Source of the DNA: Bacteroidota bacterium
GTDB lineage: Bacteria; Bacteroidota; Bacteroidia; B-17B0; Aurantibacillaceae
Length of the DNA stretch: 64,000 bases
Assembly: GCA_021156365.1 (NCBI GenBank)
Contig: JAJNDK010000006.1
Location: 310,001 to 374,000, forward strand
Direction: 5' to 3'
Positions within the stretch are counted from its first letter, which is position 1, and every line of letters begins with the position of its first letter. Below, piece by piece: positions 26,745 through 34,824 of this stretch. Under the pieces are notes generated by a model. That model was not told the DNA's origin. It was given only the letters and a program-made list of their open reading frames with translations, and did no database searches. Position numbers and translations under genes: made by a program.

Positions 26745-27969
26745 CGTAAGACATATAAACCTGTATTTTGCCCTGGCTTTCGTTTTGCTTTTGCCTTTTT
26801 CATTCCTTTTATCCCTCGTGATCGTTTTCTGGGGGCTGTGGCAAATAGTAGATTATAAAAACCTGAAACTGCAGGGTATATACAGGAATGGCTGGGTGTT
26901 GCTTTCCGTTCTCTTTTTTCTGTTGCATGTGTTCGCCGTTTTTTTTTCGCATAACACAAAAGAAGCACTCACAAGCATAGAGATAAAGCTGGGATTTTTC
27001 TTTCTCCCTTTGCTTGTATACAATGCGGGTTTCAATGTACATTCCATAAAGAGGATCGCTGGCTTTTTTTTGCTTTCTACTACAATTGCAGTATTGGTAT
27101 GCATTCTGCGGGCTTCGTACCTGTATTTTTCAAGTGATAAAGGTTTTGTTACCTACAACGATTTTTCCTGGTTCCTGCACCCGAGCTACTTTGCGATGTA
27201 CCTGGTTTTTTCATTGCTTATATTATTCGTGAACAAGGTGCGCCTGTCATTCAACAACTGGCTGCATTGGTTTATGCTGCTGCTCATATCCGGCTTGCTG
27301 GTCAGCGGCATCTTTCTCTGCGCTTCAAAAATGGGCATGCTGACTTTCGGGATCCTGGTGCCTGTTCTGATTCTGATCCTCCTTTTACGGAACCGGCAGT
27401 ATATCCTTGCCTTGCTTTCCGTTGTTGTATCTGCCCTGGCCCTGTTTGTTATTCTGCGATCGGACATACCTGCAGTAGCAAGGCTGAAGAACGCTTTTGC
27501 ATTTGCAGAATCTTCCGCCGTACCGATCGATGTTACAACTGCAGAAAGCAATGCCGTGCGGGTGCTGATCTGGACCGAAGCAGCACAGATCATAAAAGAA
27601 AAACCAGTGTTGGGTTTTACCCCGGGCGACGCGAATGACAGGCTGTATGAATCATATAAGCAGAAGGGACTGACAGGAGCAATGGAAAAGCATTTGAATG
27701 CACACAACCAATACCTGCAAACCACCATTGGCCTCGGTGTTGTGGGTGGGATTATTTTATTGATACTTACCCTCGGTCTTGTTATAGCCGGTGCTCTTAA
27801 ACGGAATTCTCTGTTGGTGCTTTTCGGATTGTTGACCGTGTTGAATTTTGCAGTGGAATCCATGCTACAAACACAGGCAGGTACGCTTTTCTTCGTCTTT
27901 TTCTTTGCCGTGCTGGCAGTGCCAGAACAGGCTTCCGGGCAACCAGGAAACAGGGCATACAGAAAATAG
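26731..27969 (+). CDS. O-antigen ligase/polymerase family protein
   Basis: This 412-residue membrane protein has about ten to twelve hydrophobic segments and a large periplasmic loop around residues 245-330 carrying RVLIWTEAAQIIKEKPVLGF and EKHLNAHNQYLQTTIGLGVVG. The histidine in AHNQYL is the conserved position of the Wzy_C/WaaL superfamily. Such proteins either ligate O-antigen to lipid A-core or polymerise repeat units. With an ABC exporter in the locus, ligase is the simpler reading. It is the last gene of the forward operon. Confidence 0.87.
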   Translation: MLGIDVRHINLYFALAFVLLLPFSFLLSLVIVFWGLWQIVDYKNLKLQGIYRNGWVLLSVLFFLLHVFAVFFSHNTKEALTSIEIKLGFFFLPLLVYNAGFNVHSIKRIAGFFLLSTTIAVLVCILRASYLYFSSDKGFVTYNDFSWFLHPSYFAMYLVFSLLILFVNKVRLSFNNWLHWFMLLLISGLLVSGIFLCASKMGMLTFGILVPVLILILLLRNRQYILALLSVVVSALALFVILRSDIPAVARLKNAFAFAESSAVPIDVTTAESNAVRVLIWTEAAQIIKEKPVLGFTPGDANDRLYESYKQKGLTGAMEKHLNAHNQYLQTTIGLGVVGGIILLILTLGLVIAGALKRNSLLVLFGLLTVLNFAVESMLQTQAGTLFFVFFFAVLAVPEQASGQPGNRAYRK

Positions 27970-28034
27970 AAATCTTCACAATTTTTGGCCCTGTATTTTT
28001 AAAATAGATTACTTTTATCATTGTTTTAGCGAAT

Positions 28035-28442
28035 ATGCAGGAGTATCCCGAAATAGTTTTATTTGACGGTGTATGTAATTTTTGTGATGCATCCGTGCAA
28101 TTTGTTATTGCGCACGAGCGCGAGCCGCTTCTGAAATTTGCTTCCCTGCAATCGGAAACAGGGAAAAGCCTGTTGAAGAAATATGGGCTCGATAAGCAGA
28201 ATATAGACAGCGTGGTATTAATAACAGGAGGGAAGGCCTATACCAAATCTGCGGCAGTATTGCGTTTGACAAAACGAATGAAAGGATTGTATCCTTTGTT
28301 CTTTGGATTCATTATAGTACCACCTTTTATCCGGAATGCAGTGTATGAATGGATAGCCCGGAACAGGTACAAATGGTATGGAAAAAAGGAATCCTGTATG
28401 ATCCCTGACCCGGAGCTAAGAGCCCGATTTGTGGATTTATGA
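28035..28442 (+). CDS. DCC family (DUF393) thiol-disulfide oxidoreductase-like protein
   Basis: This 135-residue protein opens IVLFDGVCNFCDASVQFVI, where DGVCNFC gives the family its name and holds a Cys-x-x-Cys pair. The SAAVLRLTKRMKGLYPL segment is also conserved. DCC proteins are thioredoxin-like and of unproven function. The gene stands alone, 65 bases after the glycan operon. Confidence 0.9.
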   Translation: MQEYPEIVLFDGVCNFCDASVQFVIAHEREPLLKFASLQSETGKSLLKKYGLDKQNIDSVVLITGGKAYTKSAAVLRLTKRMKGLYPLFFGFIIVPPFIRNAVYEWIARNRYKWYGKKESCMIPDPELRARFVDL

Positions 28443-28489
28443 TTTTTTTCGGTTATTTGACCATCAAACAGTAAGTAAAACAACCAATT

Positions 28490-28981
28490 ATGAACGAAGC
28501 GGAATATCTTGCGGGACTGCTCAATAACACACGTGTCCTGGCCTATTTTTACCTGGATAAGCTAAACAATTCGGATTGGTATGCGCAATTTGAGATCCGG
28601 GGGAACAGGATCAATTCCGTTGCCTGGAACCTTGCTCATATGGCCTGGGCACAGAACTTCTTTGTACTGGTGGCTACCGGCAATAATGCGGTAAATATCC
28701 GTTGGCTGGACCTGTTCAAAATTGGCAGTGATCCCGCTCCTGCTTCGCTGTATCCCAGCAGGGAAGATATTTTAACCGCTTTTGAGAATATACACACACT
28801 TGCCCTGCATCAGGTCCGTACGATGCCTAAAGAGCAGTTTGACGAGCCGAACCTGATCGAGCTGAAGTTTAAGAACGGGAACTCCCAGCGGCTGTCCATT
28901 CATCATCATTTGCGTCATGAAGGTACCCATATCGGCCACCTGGCGCTTCTTGCCAAAATGCATGGTATTCAAACGATTTAA
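28490..28981 (+). CDS. DinB family protein
   Basis: This 163-residue four-helix-bundle protein has the three metal-site histidine regions of the DinB/YfiT superfamily: NLAHMAWAQNF, HHHLRHEG and HIGHLALLAKM. Family members act as thiol-dependent transferases or are of unknown role. The call is to superfamily level only. Confidence 0.85.
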   Translation: MNEAEYLAGLLNNTRVLAYFYLDKLNNSDWYAQFEIRGNRINSVAWNLAHMAWAQNFFVLVATGNNAVNIRWLDLFKIGSDPAPASLYPSREDILTAFENIHTLALHQVRTMPKEQFDEPNLIELKFKNGNSQRLSIHHHLRHEGTHIGHLALLAKMHGIQTI

Positions 28982-29002
28982 CTAAAAAAAGGTCACCGGC
29001 TT

Positions 29003-29033
29003 TTTGAAAAGAAAAAAAAACAAGTTAATATTG
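29003..29033 (+). promoter_or_regulatory. Predicted promoter of the DUF1573 pair
   Basis: TTTG at 29003-29006 is followed, 19 bases later, by TAATATTG at 29026-29033. This is the Bacteroidota -33/-7 layout with one mismatch in the -7 box. The predicted leader is about 45 bases. Confidence 0.55.
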
Positions 29034-29085
29034 CAGTATGGCACGGTTTTGGTTGCCATTTTGAACACTAAAACAGATTAAAAAA

Positions 29086-29571
29086 ATGAAGAAAATACTA
29101 TTAACATTCGGAATTGCTCTGGCGCTGGTTTCGGCTAATGCGCAGGATACCAAAGCAAAAGCAGTAGTTACTCCACCGTCCAACAACGCTACTCCTGTAA
29201 GTACGGCGGACATCAAATTTGAAAAACTGGTACACGATTATGGTACTATTAAACAAGGTGCTAACGGTGACTGTGAGTTTATTTATACCAATACCGGAAA
29301 AGAACCGCTTATTATCAGCAATTGTCAGGGAAGTTGTGGCTGTACAGTGCCTTCCTGCCCGAAAGAGCCTATTTTGCCTGGTAAAACCGGCGTGATCAAA
29401 GTGCATTACGATACCAAGCGTGTAGGGATGATCAGCAAAAGCGTAACGGTTAACTCCAACGCGAAATCAGGAACACTTACCCTGCAGATCAAAGGAAACG
29501 TAGAGGCAGTGCCGGTAGAGGAGCCATTTCCTACTCAGCAGAACAAATCAGGTGCTCCATTTGAGAAATAA
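29086..29571 (+). CDS. DUF1573 domain protein, secreted
   Basis: This 161-residue protein has a signal peptide (KKILLTFGIALALVSANAQ) and one DUF1573 immunoglobulin-like domain from about residue 42: FEKLVHDYGTIKQG, the cysteine motif NCQGSCGCTVPSCP, and PGKTGVIKVHYDTKRVG. DUF1573 proteins are frequent in Bacteroidota and are exported; their role is unknown. The next gene is a diverged copy, 49 bases downstream. Confidence 0.92.
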   Translation: MKKILLTFGIALALVSANAQDTKAKAVVTPPSNNATPVSTADIKFEKLVHDYGTIKQGANGDCEFIYTNTGKEPLIISNCQGSCGCTVPSCPKEPILPGKTGVIKVHYDTKRVGMISKSVTVNSNAKSGTLTLQIKGNVEAVPVEEPFPTQQNKSGAPFEK

Positions 29572-29620
29572 TGGCATAATAATTGGTAATTCTCTAAACA
29601 AAAATTAAAATAAACATCAA

Positions 29621-30067
29621 ATGAAAAAAGTAATTGCAACCCTATCGTTAGTATTCTGCTTCGTAATGATGAGCCACGCTCAGGAAGTAGCAACCCCAAA
29701 CATTGATCCGAACGCTCCGGACCTTAAATTTGACAGTGAAGTTATTGATTACGGTATGCTGGATTACGACGGAAACACCCTGAGAGAGTTCAAATTCAAG
29801 AACACAGGTAAATCTCCATTGATCCTTTCAAATGTTCAGACGCAGTGTGGTTGTACAAACGTTGACGGATGGCCAAAAGAGCCAATCGCTCCGGGTAAAA
29901 CAGCTACTTTCAAAGTAAAATATGACAGTAAACGTGTAGGTAAATTCGATAAAAAGATCACTGTAACTTCCAATGCTAAAAATCCTTCTGTGATTTTGAC
30001 CATCAAAGGTGAAGTGAAACCGGCTCCTGTAGCTCCTGCTACTGCAACTCCGGCTCCTACCAAATAA
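29621..30067 (+). CDS. DUF1573 domain protein, secreted (paralogue of the preceding gene)
   Basis: This 148-residue protein repeats the plan of its neighbour: signal peptide ending at SHAQ, FDSEVIDYGMLDYDG, the cysteine motif NVQTQCGCTNVDGWP, and KYDSKRVGKFDKKITV, then a proline/alanine/threonine-rich tail. The tandem arrangement points to a gene duplication. A strong hairpin terminator follows. Confidence 0.92.
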   Translation: MKKVIATLSLVFCFVMMSHAQEVATPNIDPNAPDLKFDSEVIDYGMLDYDGNTLREFKFKNTGKSPLILSNVQTQCGCTNVDGWPKEPIAPGKTATFKVKYDSKRVGKFDKKITVTSNAKNPSVILTIKGEVKPAPVAPATATPAPTK

Positions 30068-30086
30068 TTTTCAATTTTCAGGTTTA

Positions 30087-30138
30087 AAAGCCTTCCTGAC
30101 TCCCGATAGCTATCGGGACTGTCAGGAAGGCTTTTTTT
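30087..30138 (+). terminator. Bidirectional terminator hairpin with 16-bp palindromic core
   Basis: The outer stem AAAAGCCTTCCTGAC pairs with GTCAGGAAGGCTTTTTTT, and the apical part is the perfect palindrome CCCGATAGCTATCGGG. T runs on both strands mean it can stop the DUF1573 transcript and the converging reverse-strand gene. The same palindrome tops a second hairpin near 31160. Confidence 0.85.
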
Positions 30139-30169
30139 ATTCCCTTTTCCGGATGCAGTCTGGAATTTC

Positions 30170-30781
30170 TCAAGCCTTGATCTTTTGCCGGGAAAGAATA
30201 AATCCGGAGGCTCCGAACAAAATTGTGATCCAAAAAACAGGATGTCCCATTTTCACTGCATCTACCCAGCCGTCCTGTGTACCCAAACCCGGAAAGAAAT
30301 GGATGCTGGCAAGACTCACCGGAATTACCAGGATAGCGGTCAGGCCAATAATAAAGAGCTTGTACCATTTTGTTTTCTGCAGTAGCATATTCGTGATTAG
30401 CCAATATAAAAAACCGCAAAGCAGGAAGGTGAAAAATGCGATTAAGAGAAGGATCCATGGATTGAAAAAGCAAAAACGACAATAGATCAGGTAGCTGATT
30501 TGTTTCCCGATCTCAAAACAAAGGATACTGCTGCCATACAATAGAACAGCCGCAAGAATTGTTTTCTTTATGCTCAGTGTTTGTTTCCTTATCAGAAATG
30601 GTGTGAGAAAAGAGAACACCGGTATGCATGCAATAATGTATGGAGAAAGGAGCACTCCGTTCAGCCAGTTCAGGCCATGCCAGCCTTTGATCTGTGTGAT
30701 CTCCAATAGCCATAAAACCAAAGCTGAAACGGAAAGGAGAAGCACGATCAAAAATATCCGGATGGTTGGTCTCATATCCAT
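30170..30781 (-). CDS. Hypothetical multi-pass membrane protein
   Basis: With the ATG at 30781 the protein has 203 residues and about six hydrophobic helices (IRIFLIVLLLSVSALVLWLL, PYIIACIPVFSFLTPFLI, ILAAVLLYGSSILCFEIG, WILLLIAFFTFLLCGFLYWL, LFIIGLTAILVIPVSLASI, FWITILFGASGFIL). A longer frame reaches back to a TTG inside the preceding gene and is less likely. No family was recognised. It follows the monooxygenase gene so closely that they may share a transcript. Confidence 0.7.
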   Translation of the reverse strand: MDMRPTIRIFLIVLLLSVSALVLWLLEITQIKGWHGLNWLNGVLLSPYIIACIPVFSFLTPFLIRKQTLSIKKTILAAVLLYGSSILCFEIGKQISYLIYCRFCFFNPWILLLIAFFTFLLCGFLYWLITNMLLQKTKWYKLFIIGLTAILVIPVSLASIHFFPGLGTQDGWVDAVKMGHPVFWITILFGASGFILSRQKIKA

Positions 30782-30785
30782 ACTA

Positions 30786-31094
30786 TTAAATTCCTTTTCC
30801 CCCAACGATCTCTAACTCCTGGCCTTTCTGCGGAGCTTCACCTATAATAGGCATGGCTTTGGCAATTGTTGCTTTCACACTTTCCAGTTTCAGGGAATTG
30901 TCGTGATCTTCCTTGCTGTCCCAGATCTCGGTGATCCATACAACATCACTGCTGACAGCATCTTTTCCGATCGCATATACATTACAACCTTTTACAGTCA
31001 TTAACGAATCTGCTGCTTCCAGCAAAACAGACCGGAGCTCTTCTCCTTTGCCTGCTTTGGCTGTTAATTTGCCATGTAGAAAGTATTTATTCAT
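30786..31094 (-). CDS. Antibiotic biosynthesis monooxygenase (ABM) domain protein
   Basis: The ATG at 31094 gives 102 residues, MNKYFLHGKLTAKAGKGEEL; an upstream TTG in frame is less likely. The dimeric ferredoxin-like ABM fold is shown by GKLTAKAGKGEELRSVLLEAA, CNVYAIGKDA, and VVWITEIWDSKEDHDNSLKL. Family members (YgiN/HmoB-like) oxidise quinones or small aromatics without a separate cofactor, or degrade heme. The substrate is unknown. A near -7 box TATCTTTA lies about 16 bases upstream on the reverse strand. Confidence 0.88.
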   Translation of the reverse strand: MNKYFLHGKLTAKAGKGEELRSVLLEAADSLMTVKGCNVYAIGKDAVSSDVVWITEIWDSKEDHDNSLKLESVKATIAKAMPIIGEAPQKGQELEIVGGKGI

Positions 31095-31132
31095 AGTGTT
31101 TTTATTCAATTAAAGATACGGTTTTATGCAAA

Positions 31133-31183
31133 CAAAAAAAGCACCCTGACAGCCCCGATAGCTATCGGGAGTCAGGGTGCTTT
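31133..31183 (-). terminator. Terminator hairpin for the SRPBCC gene, same palindromic core
   Basis: Read on the reverse strand, AAAGCACCCTGAC pairs with GTCAGGGTGCTTT and a long T run follows (seen as A run at 31131-31140 on the forward strand). The top of the hairpin is CCCGATAGCTATCGGG, identical to the hairpin after the DUF1573 genes. Confidence 0.85.
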
Positions 31184-31200
31184 GTACTGAAATATACTGA

Positions 31201-31626
31201 TTAGTTATTTTCTACGTACTTTTTGAAATTGTCCAGGATAGCCTGCCAGCCGCCTTTCTGCATTTCTATCGGGTTTATGTTTTCCGGATCGAAGGTCTCC
31301 GTTACTTTTGTGCCTGTGCCTTCCGGTGTAAAAAGAATTTTGACTTTTCTTCCGTCACTCATCGTATACGCGATTACCTTATGCGTTGTCACTTCATCAT
31401 ATACCCCGCCGAAATCAAAGCCGAAGCTTCCGTCTTTTGCTTCCATTCTGGTTGAAAAATTTCCGCCAACTTTAAGGTCGTTTTCGGCCTTTGGTGCATG
31501 CCAGTCGTCTGAAGGGGAACACCATTTGGTGATGTGTTGCGGCTCGTTCCAGAACTTCCATACTTTCTCTACCGGTGCATTTACAGTTGCTTCAACTGTG
31601 ATTGCCATTGTGTTTGTTGTTTCCAT
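31201..31626 (-). CDS. SRPBCC / AHSA1-like domain protein
   Basis: This 141-residue protein has a START/Bet v1-like fold of the AHSA1 kind: ITVEATVNAPVEKVWKFWNEPQHITKWC, FSTRMEAKDGSFGFDFGGVY, FTPEGTGTKVTETFDPE, and GGWQAILDNFKKYVEN. This group binds hydrophobic ligands or acts in environmental responses. A perfect -7 box (TACTTTTG on the reverse strand, 31657-31664) lies about 30 bases upstream, and a hairpin terminator follows, so it is a single-gene unit. Confidence 0.92.
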   Translation of the reverse strand: METTNTMAITVEATVNAPVEKVWKFWNEPQHITKWCSPSDDWHAPKAENDLKVGGNFSTRMEAKDGSFGFDFGGVYDEVTTHKVIAYTMSDGRKVKILFTPEGTGTKVTETFDPENINPIEMQKGGWQAILDNFKKYVENN

Positions 31627-31656
31627 GTTTTATTTTTTAGGATTAATTTCTTTATT

Positions 31657-31664
31657 CAAAAGTA
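31657..31664 (-). promoter_or_regulatory. -7 promoter element for the SRPBCC gene
   Basis: The reverse strand reads TACTTTTG, a full match to TAnnTTTG, 30 bases before the ATG. No clear -33 box is present. Confidence 0.5.
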
Positions 31665-31737
31665 GCACAGGAATGCGTCATTCGTGAGTGGCGAATTCGA
31701 CAATTTAAGGGGTGATTACGACAATTTGCAAAAAGAC

Positions 31738-33045
31738 TTATTTTCCGGTTGTTTTAATATTCACTGTATATGCTTTCAGTGGTGTCGCTTTCTCTGTCCG
31801 GAATCCTTCTTCTATGACGAACTGGTATTGTTTGCCGGCCTGCAGTTTCACCTGGTAAATAATAGACATCCCGTCATTCGCAAATTCCGCAGAAAGTATT
31901 TCCGGAAAATGATCTTTTCCAGGCTTGCCAAAACCAAGAGAGCGGAAACGTTTATCCATTTTTTGAGAGAAATGAATGGTGAGCTGGTTTAATGCAGGAT
32001 CTACCTGCTGACTGCCATTCTTAAATTCGCTGATGCCGGTAACTACCGGGCGGCTCTTTTCATATGCTGTTTTCAATTGATTGATCGGTTGGGAGAAGTA
32101 AGCAGTTTTATCTATAAAGCGCTCTATCTCATCCAGCTTGTTATAATCCAGTTTGATCAGTGTTTTGATGGCCATTTTTTTGTCTTCCGAGTGTTCGTAG
32201 TATTTTTCGGCGATCGCATACCCCACATAATAACCAAGGTCGCGGATGTTGAAAGGATTGTCTGCAGTGTTCCAGATCCAGTTATAGATCCAGGGGGAGA
32301 ACATTTCTTTTTCAAAAGCGTCTTTTACTGTTTTATCATTGCTTTTTCCATAATCGATGGCGGGTGTAGGAGAAGCTTTTTCTAAGGCCAGTGTCGGCAA
32401 AAATTCAGCTATTCCTTCATACAGGCTTTGCGATAGCAGATCATATCCACCTGCCGTTTTTTGTTGTGTATGTACATATTCGTGCACATTCAGAAAAACG
32501 ATCTCTTTGATGGGGTTGGTTTTAAAATATGTTTTCAGGTGCCCCAGTTTTTCCGGGAATTCGGAGCTTACCGTCTCTTCATCGGCCATAGCCAGCTCAC
32601 TACCAATAAGGATCATTCCATCCATCGTGGTCCCATTGCTGCGGAAAGCGCCGATAGTAAAATATACTTTTGCGGGCTTCAGTCCGGGATACAATTGTTT
32701 TAATTTAATGGCTCCGTTTTCGATCTCTTTTGCCAATCCTTTTGCTTTATATGTATTCGGACGAACAGACGCCCAGAATAAAGGCTGCGCTTCAATGGCG
32801 TCGATGTATGATTTGGCAGTGTACTGCCTGGCCTGCATCATCGCTTGCAGACCGGGCGATCCTTTGTCGATATACATCCGGTTTATTAATGCATATTTTT
32901 CGGCACTGTCTTTTGCAGAAACGATCTTATCGTAGGCGGCCCAGAAATTATCTATGTCATAGGTGACAAAATCCGGACTGTCGTTTTGGGCAACAGATGT
33001 CAGGAAAGAAACTGCAAGAAGTATGGTGGCGATCGTGTTTTTCAA
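31738..33045 (-). CDS. Secreted zinc metalloprotease-like protein (HExxH)
   Basis: A TTG at 33045 is preferred as start because it gives a clean signal peptide (MKNTIATILLAVSFLTSVAQ), while the longer frame overlaps the -7 promoter box TATATTTG at 33067-33074. The 435-residue protein has the zinc motif HEYVH near residue 190 followed by YEGIAE, a downstream glutamate ligand, as in DUF2268-like gluzincins. Residues from about 345 on form a beta-rich, Ig-like end (QLTIHFSQKMDKRFRS). It is likely exported. The substrate is unknown. Confidence 0.78.
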   Translation of the reverse strand: MKNTIATILLAVSFLTSVAQNDSPDFVTYDIDNFWAAYDKIVSAKDSAEKYALINRMYIDKGSPGLQAMMQARQYTAKSYIDAIEAQPLFWASVRPNTYKAKGLAKEIENGAIKLKQLYPGLKPAKVYFTIGAFRSNGTTMDGMILIGSELAMADEETVSSEFPEKLGHLKTYFKTNPIKEIVFLNVHEYVHTQQKTAGGYDLLSQSLYEGIAEFLPTLALEKASPTPAIDYGKSNDKTVKDAFEKEMFSPWIYNWIWNTADNPFNIRDLGYYVGYAIAEKYYEHSEDKKMAIKTLIKLDYNKLDEIERFIDKTAYFSQPINQLKTAYEKSRPVVTGISEFKNGSQQVDPALNQLTIHFSQKMDKRFRSLGFGKPGKDHFPEILSAEFANDGMSIIYQVKLQAGKQYQFVIEEGFRTEKATPLKAYTVNIKTTGK

Positions 33046-33066
33046 ATAGCTCGTTTTATATAGAAC

Positions 33067-33074
33067 CAAATATA
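33067..33074 (-). promoter_or_regulatory. -7 promoter element for the metalloprotease gene
   Basis: TATATTTG on the reverse strand, a perfect match, overlaps the most upstream possible start codon. This argues for the TTG 24 bases further in as the real start. Confidence 0.55.
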
Positions 33075-33177
33075 ATCACATTTACCATTATTCCTTCACC
33101 GGTTTTACTGCAGTGCTTTGTGATCCGTTTTCTGTAAGCAATAGGTGTATCAGACGCTCCGTTCCGGAAGCGATACG

Positions 33178-33669
33178 TTATATGATTAGTTTACTTCTTC
33201 GTTCCAGGAGAACAGTGTTTCTCCAGGTGTTGTCCATTTTTCCGATTTTTTCCCTGTAGCCTACCTGTCTGAATCCCATGCGATCGTGCAGTTGGAGACT
33301 CGCGGTGTTTTCGGGAAAAATACCAGCCTGTAAGGTCCAGATCCCTTCGTTCTCACTATCGGTGATCAGCTTCCCGAGCAGGGCAGTTCCGATCTTCTTT
33401 CCCTGATGAGCAGTGGAAACATATACGCTCACTTCTGCTACTCCTGCATATACACAACGGGAAGATACAGGTGACAAGGCTGCCCAACCTGCAATTCCAT
33501 TTTCTGTGCAGGCAAGGATCCTGCATGTTTTCAGATGTGCTTTGTCCCAATCTGTCCAGTCCGGGATCTCCTGCTGGAAGGTTGCATTCCCTGTATCGAT
33601 ACCTTGTTTATAGATAGTTGCAACTTTTACCCAGTCTTCCGCAGCTATCGGCCTGAATGTGATGCTCAT
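33178..33669 (-). CDS. GNAT N-acetyltransferase, phosphinothricin-acetyltransferase-like
   Basis: This 163-residue protein has the pattern of the Pat/MnaT group: RPIAAEDWVKVATIYKQGID, TCRILACTENGIAGWAAL, AEVSVYVSTAHQGKKIGTAL with the acetyl-CoA loop, and FPENTASLQLHDRMGFRQVG. Relatives acetylate amino-acid analogues such as methionine sulfone or phosphinothricin. The start codon overlaps the stop of the DUF1801 gene by 4 bases. Confidence 0.9.
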   Translation of the reverse strand: MSITFRPIAAEDWVKVATIYKQGIDTGNATFQQEIPDWTDWDKAHLKTCRILACTENGIAGWAALSPVSSRCVYAGVAEVSVYVSTAHQGKKIGTALLGKLITDSENEGIWTLQAGIFPENTASLQLHDRMGFRQVGYREKIGKMDNTWRNTVLLERRSKLII

Positions 33670-34064
33670 TTCGTTTTTTTCTTTTTCGCTTTTACCGCTG
33701 CGTTTTCTTTGTCTTCGGCGAGCCTGTATTTCACGATCTTTTTTACAAGTGTTTTCGGAATGGGCCCGTCGATAGGGAACTGGATCGCGCCTTTGGAAGT
33801 TTTGTATTTCGACAATTCTTCTTTGAAGACAGCGACAGGGGAGCCCGTCGGATAAAAACCGATATGTGCTTTTGCAGCAGCATAGTATACCAATACGCCA
33901 TGTTGTTTGAAAGCCGGCATATTATAGCTGATCACTTCTTCTGCTTTCGGAGCTGCCTGCCGGATGGTTTCCCTCAGATCTTCTAACAGAGCAGCTACAT
34001 GATCGGGGAACATAGAATGATATTCATCTATGCTTTTGAATTTAGTGGATGGTTTTATTTGCAT
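33666..34064 (-). CDS. DUF1801 domain protein (YdhG/iron-chaperone-like)
   Basis: This 132-residue protein has the DUF1801 features: IDEYHSMFPDHVAALLEDLRETIRQ, AEEVISYNMPAFKQHGVLVYYAAAKAHIGFYP, and YKTSKGAIQFPIDGPIP, with a basic tail. Homologues include Bacillus YdhG, linked to intracellular iron handling; the role here is unproven. It is probably co-transcribed with the GNAT gene downstream. Confidence 0.9.
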   Translation of the reverse strand: MQIKPSTKFKSIDEYHSMFPDHVAALLEDLRETIRQAAPKAEEVISYNMPAFKQHGVLVYYAAAKAHIGFYPTGSPVAVFKEELSKYKTSKGAIQFPIDGPIPKTLVKKIVKYRLAEDKENAAVKAKKKKTK

Positions 34065-34106
34065 ATGAATCGGTATTAAATGTGTTTTAAATTTACAATT
34101 CGGTTG

Positions 34107-34405
34107 TTATTTGTACAAGTCTCCTTTCAGGTATTTAAGCCCCGAATCAGGAATGATCGTTACGATCTTTTTTTCCGGCCCGATGATCCTTGCCCGTTGA
34201 AGCGCTACCCACACATTGGCTCCTCCTGTAGTGCCGCCGAATATTCCTTCCTCTTTTTTTCTGCACCTTCTATCATGGAGAGCGCCATCCGGTCTTTCAT
34301 GCTCCCGGTCGGATTAGAGCCTTCGTATTTTACATAGATATCGGCACAGCCTGATCCCACCAGTCGTTCTAATTTTATTAAAGGCGTTTTTCCTATTGCT
34401 TTCAT
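34107..34405 (-). pseudogene. Cysteine synthase family gene with large internal deletion and frameshift
   Basis: The first 49 codons encode a normal N-terminus ([31 protein letters not shown] with the PLP lysine, then MIEGAE). After that, the frame shifts within a short A/G run. Translating the other frame gives [17 protein letters not shown] and a normal C-terminus ending PDSGLKYLKGDLYK. About 170-190 codons of the middle of the enzyme are absent. The remnant cannot make an active enzyme. It is the second gene of an operon with the phosphatase gene, whose stop overlaps its ATG. Confidence 0.88.
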
Positions 34406-34755
34406 TTACTAAAATATTGTTCGGTTTTCCGGATGAGGAGATCGATCAGTTCCTGCTGGTAATATTTGTACAGGTCCTCTATGGAAAGGACGATCATCTT
34501 TTTCCCGTATGTGTCTCCGGTATGTTGTTTTATCTGTTGCCGGTGCTTCTCTTCCATCACAAATACAAGATCTGCCTCCGTCAGCATTTCTTCTGTGAGA
34601 GGATTGGTGCCTTCCTTTTCACACACTTTTAAATTCGTCCCTGCAGATAAAAAATTTATATGAGGGTAGAGCGCACTGAAATAGTCCTCGGCAGTTTTGG
34701 AACGTTGCTTGTTTGCCGAGCATACGAAAAGAATAGTAGCAGGATTTGTTGTCAT
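34402..34755 (-). CDS. Low-molecular-weight phosphotyrosine phosphatase-like protein (COG4551 type)
   Basis: The ATG at 34755 gives 117 residues; an upstream extension of 20 codons in frame lacks family similarity. The N-terminus [19 protein letters not shown] holds the phosphatase P-loop Cys-x5-Arg-Ser. A later [17 protein letters not shown] segment matches the family. The general acid Asp is not certain. Proteins of this group are annotated as predicted protein tyrosine phosphatases, without known targets. Confidence 0.85.
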   Translation of the reverse strand: MTTNPATILFVCSANKQRSKTAEDYFSALYPHINFLSAGTNLKVCEKEGTNPLTEEMLTEADLVFVMEEKHRQQIKQHTGDTYGKKMIVLSIEDLYKYYQQELIDLLIRKTEQYFSK

Positions 34756-34824
34756 GAGAATTAGCAGCTTAAAAATACACATCTTTCCCTTGCGGGCAAA
34801 ATGAATTCCCCGCAAGGGAGTGTG

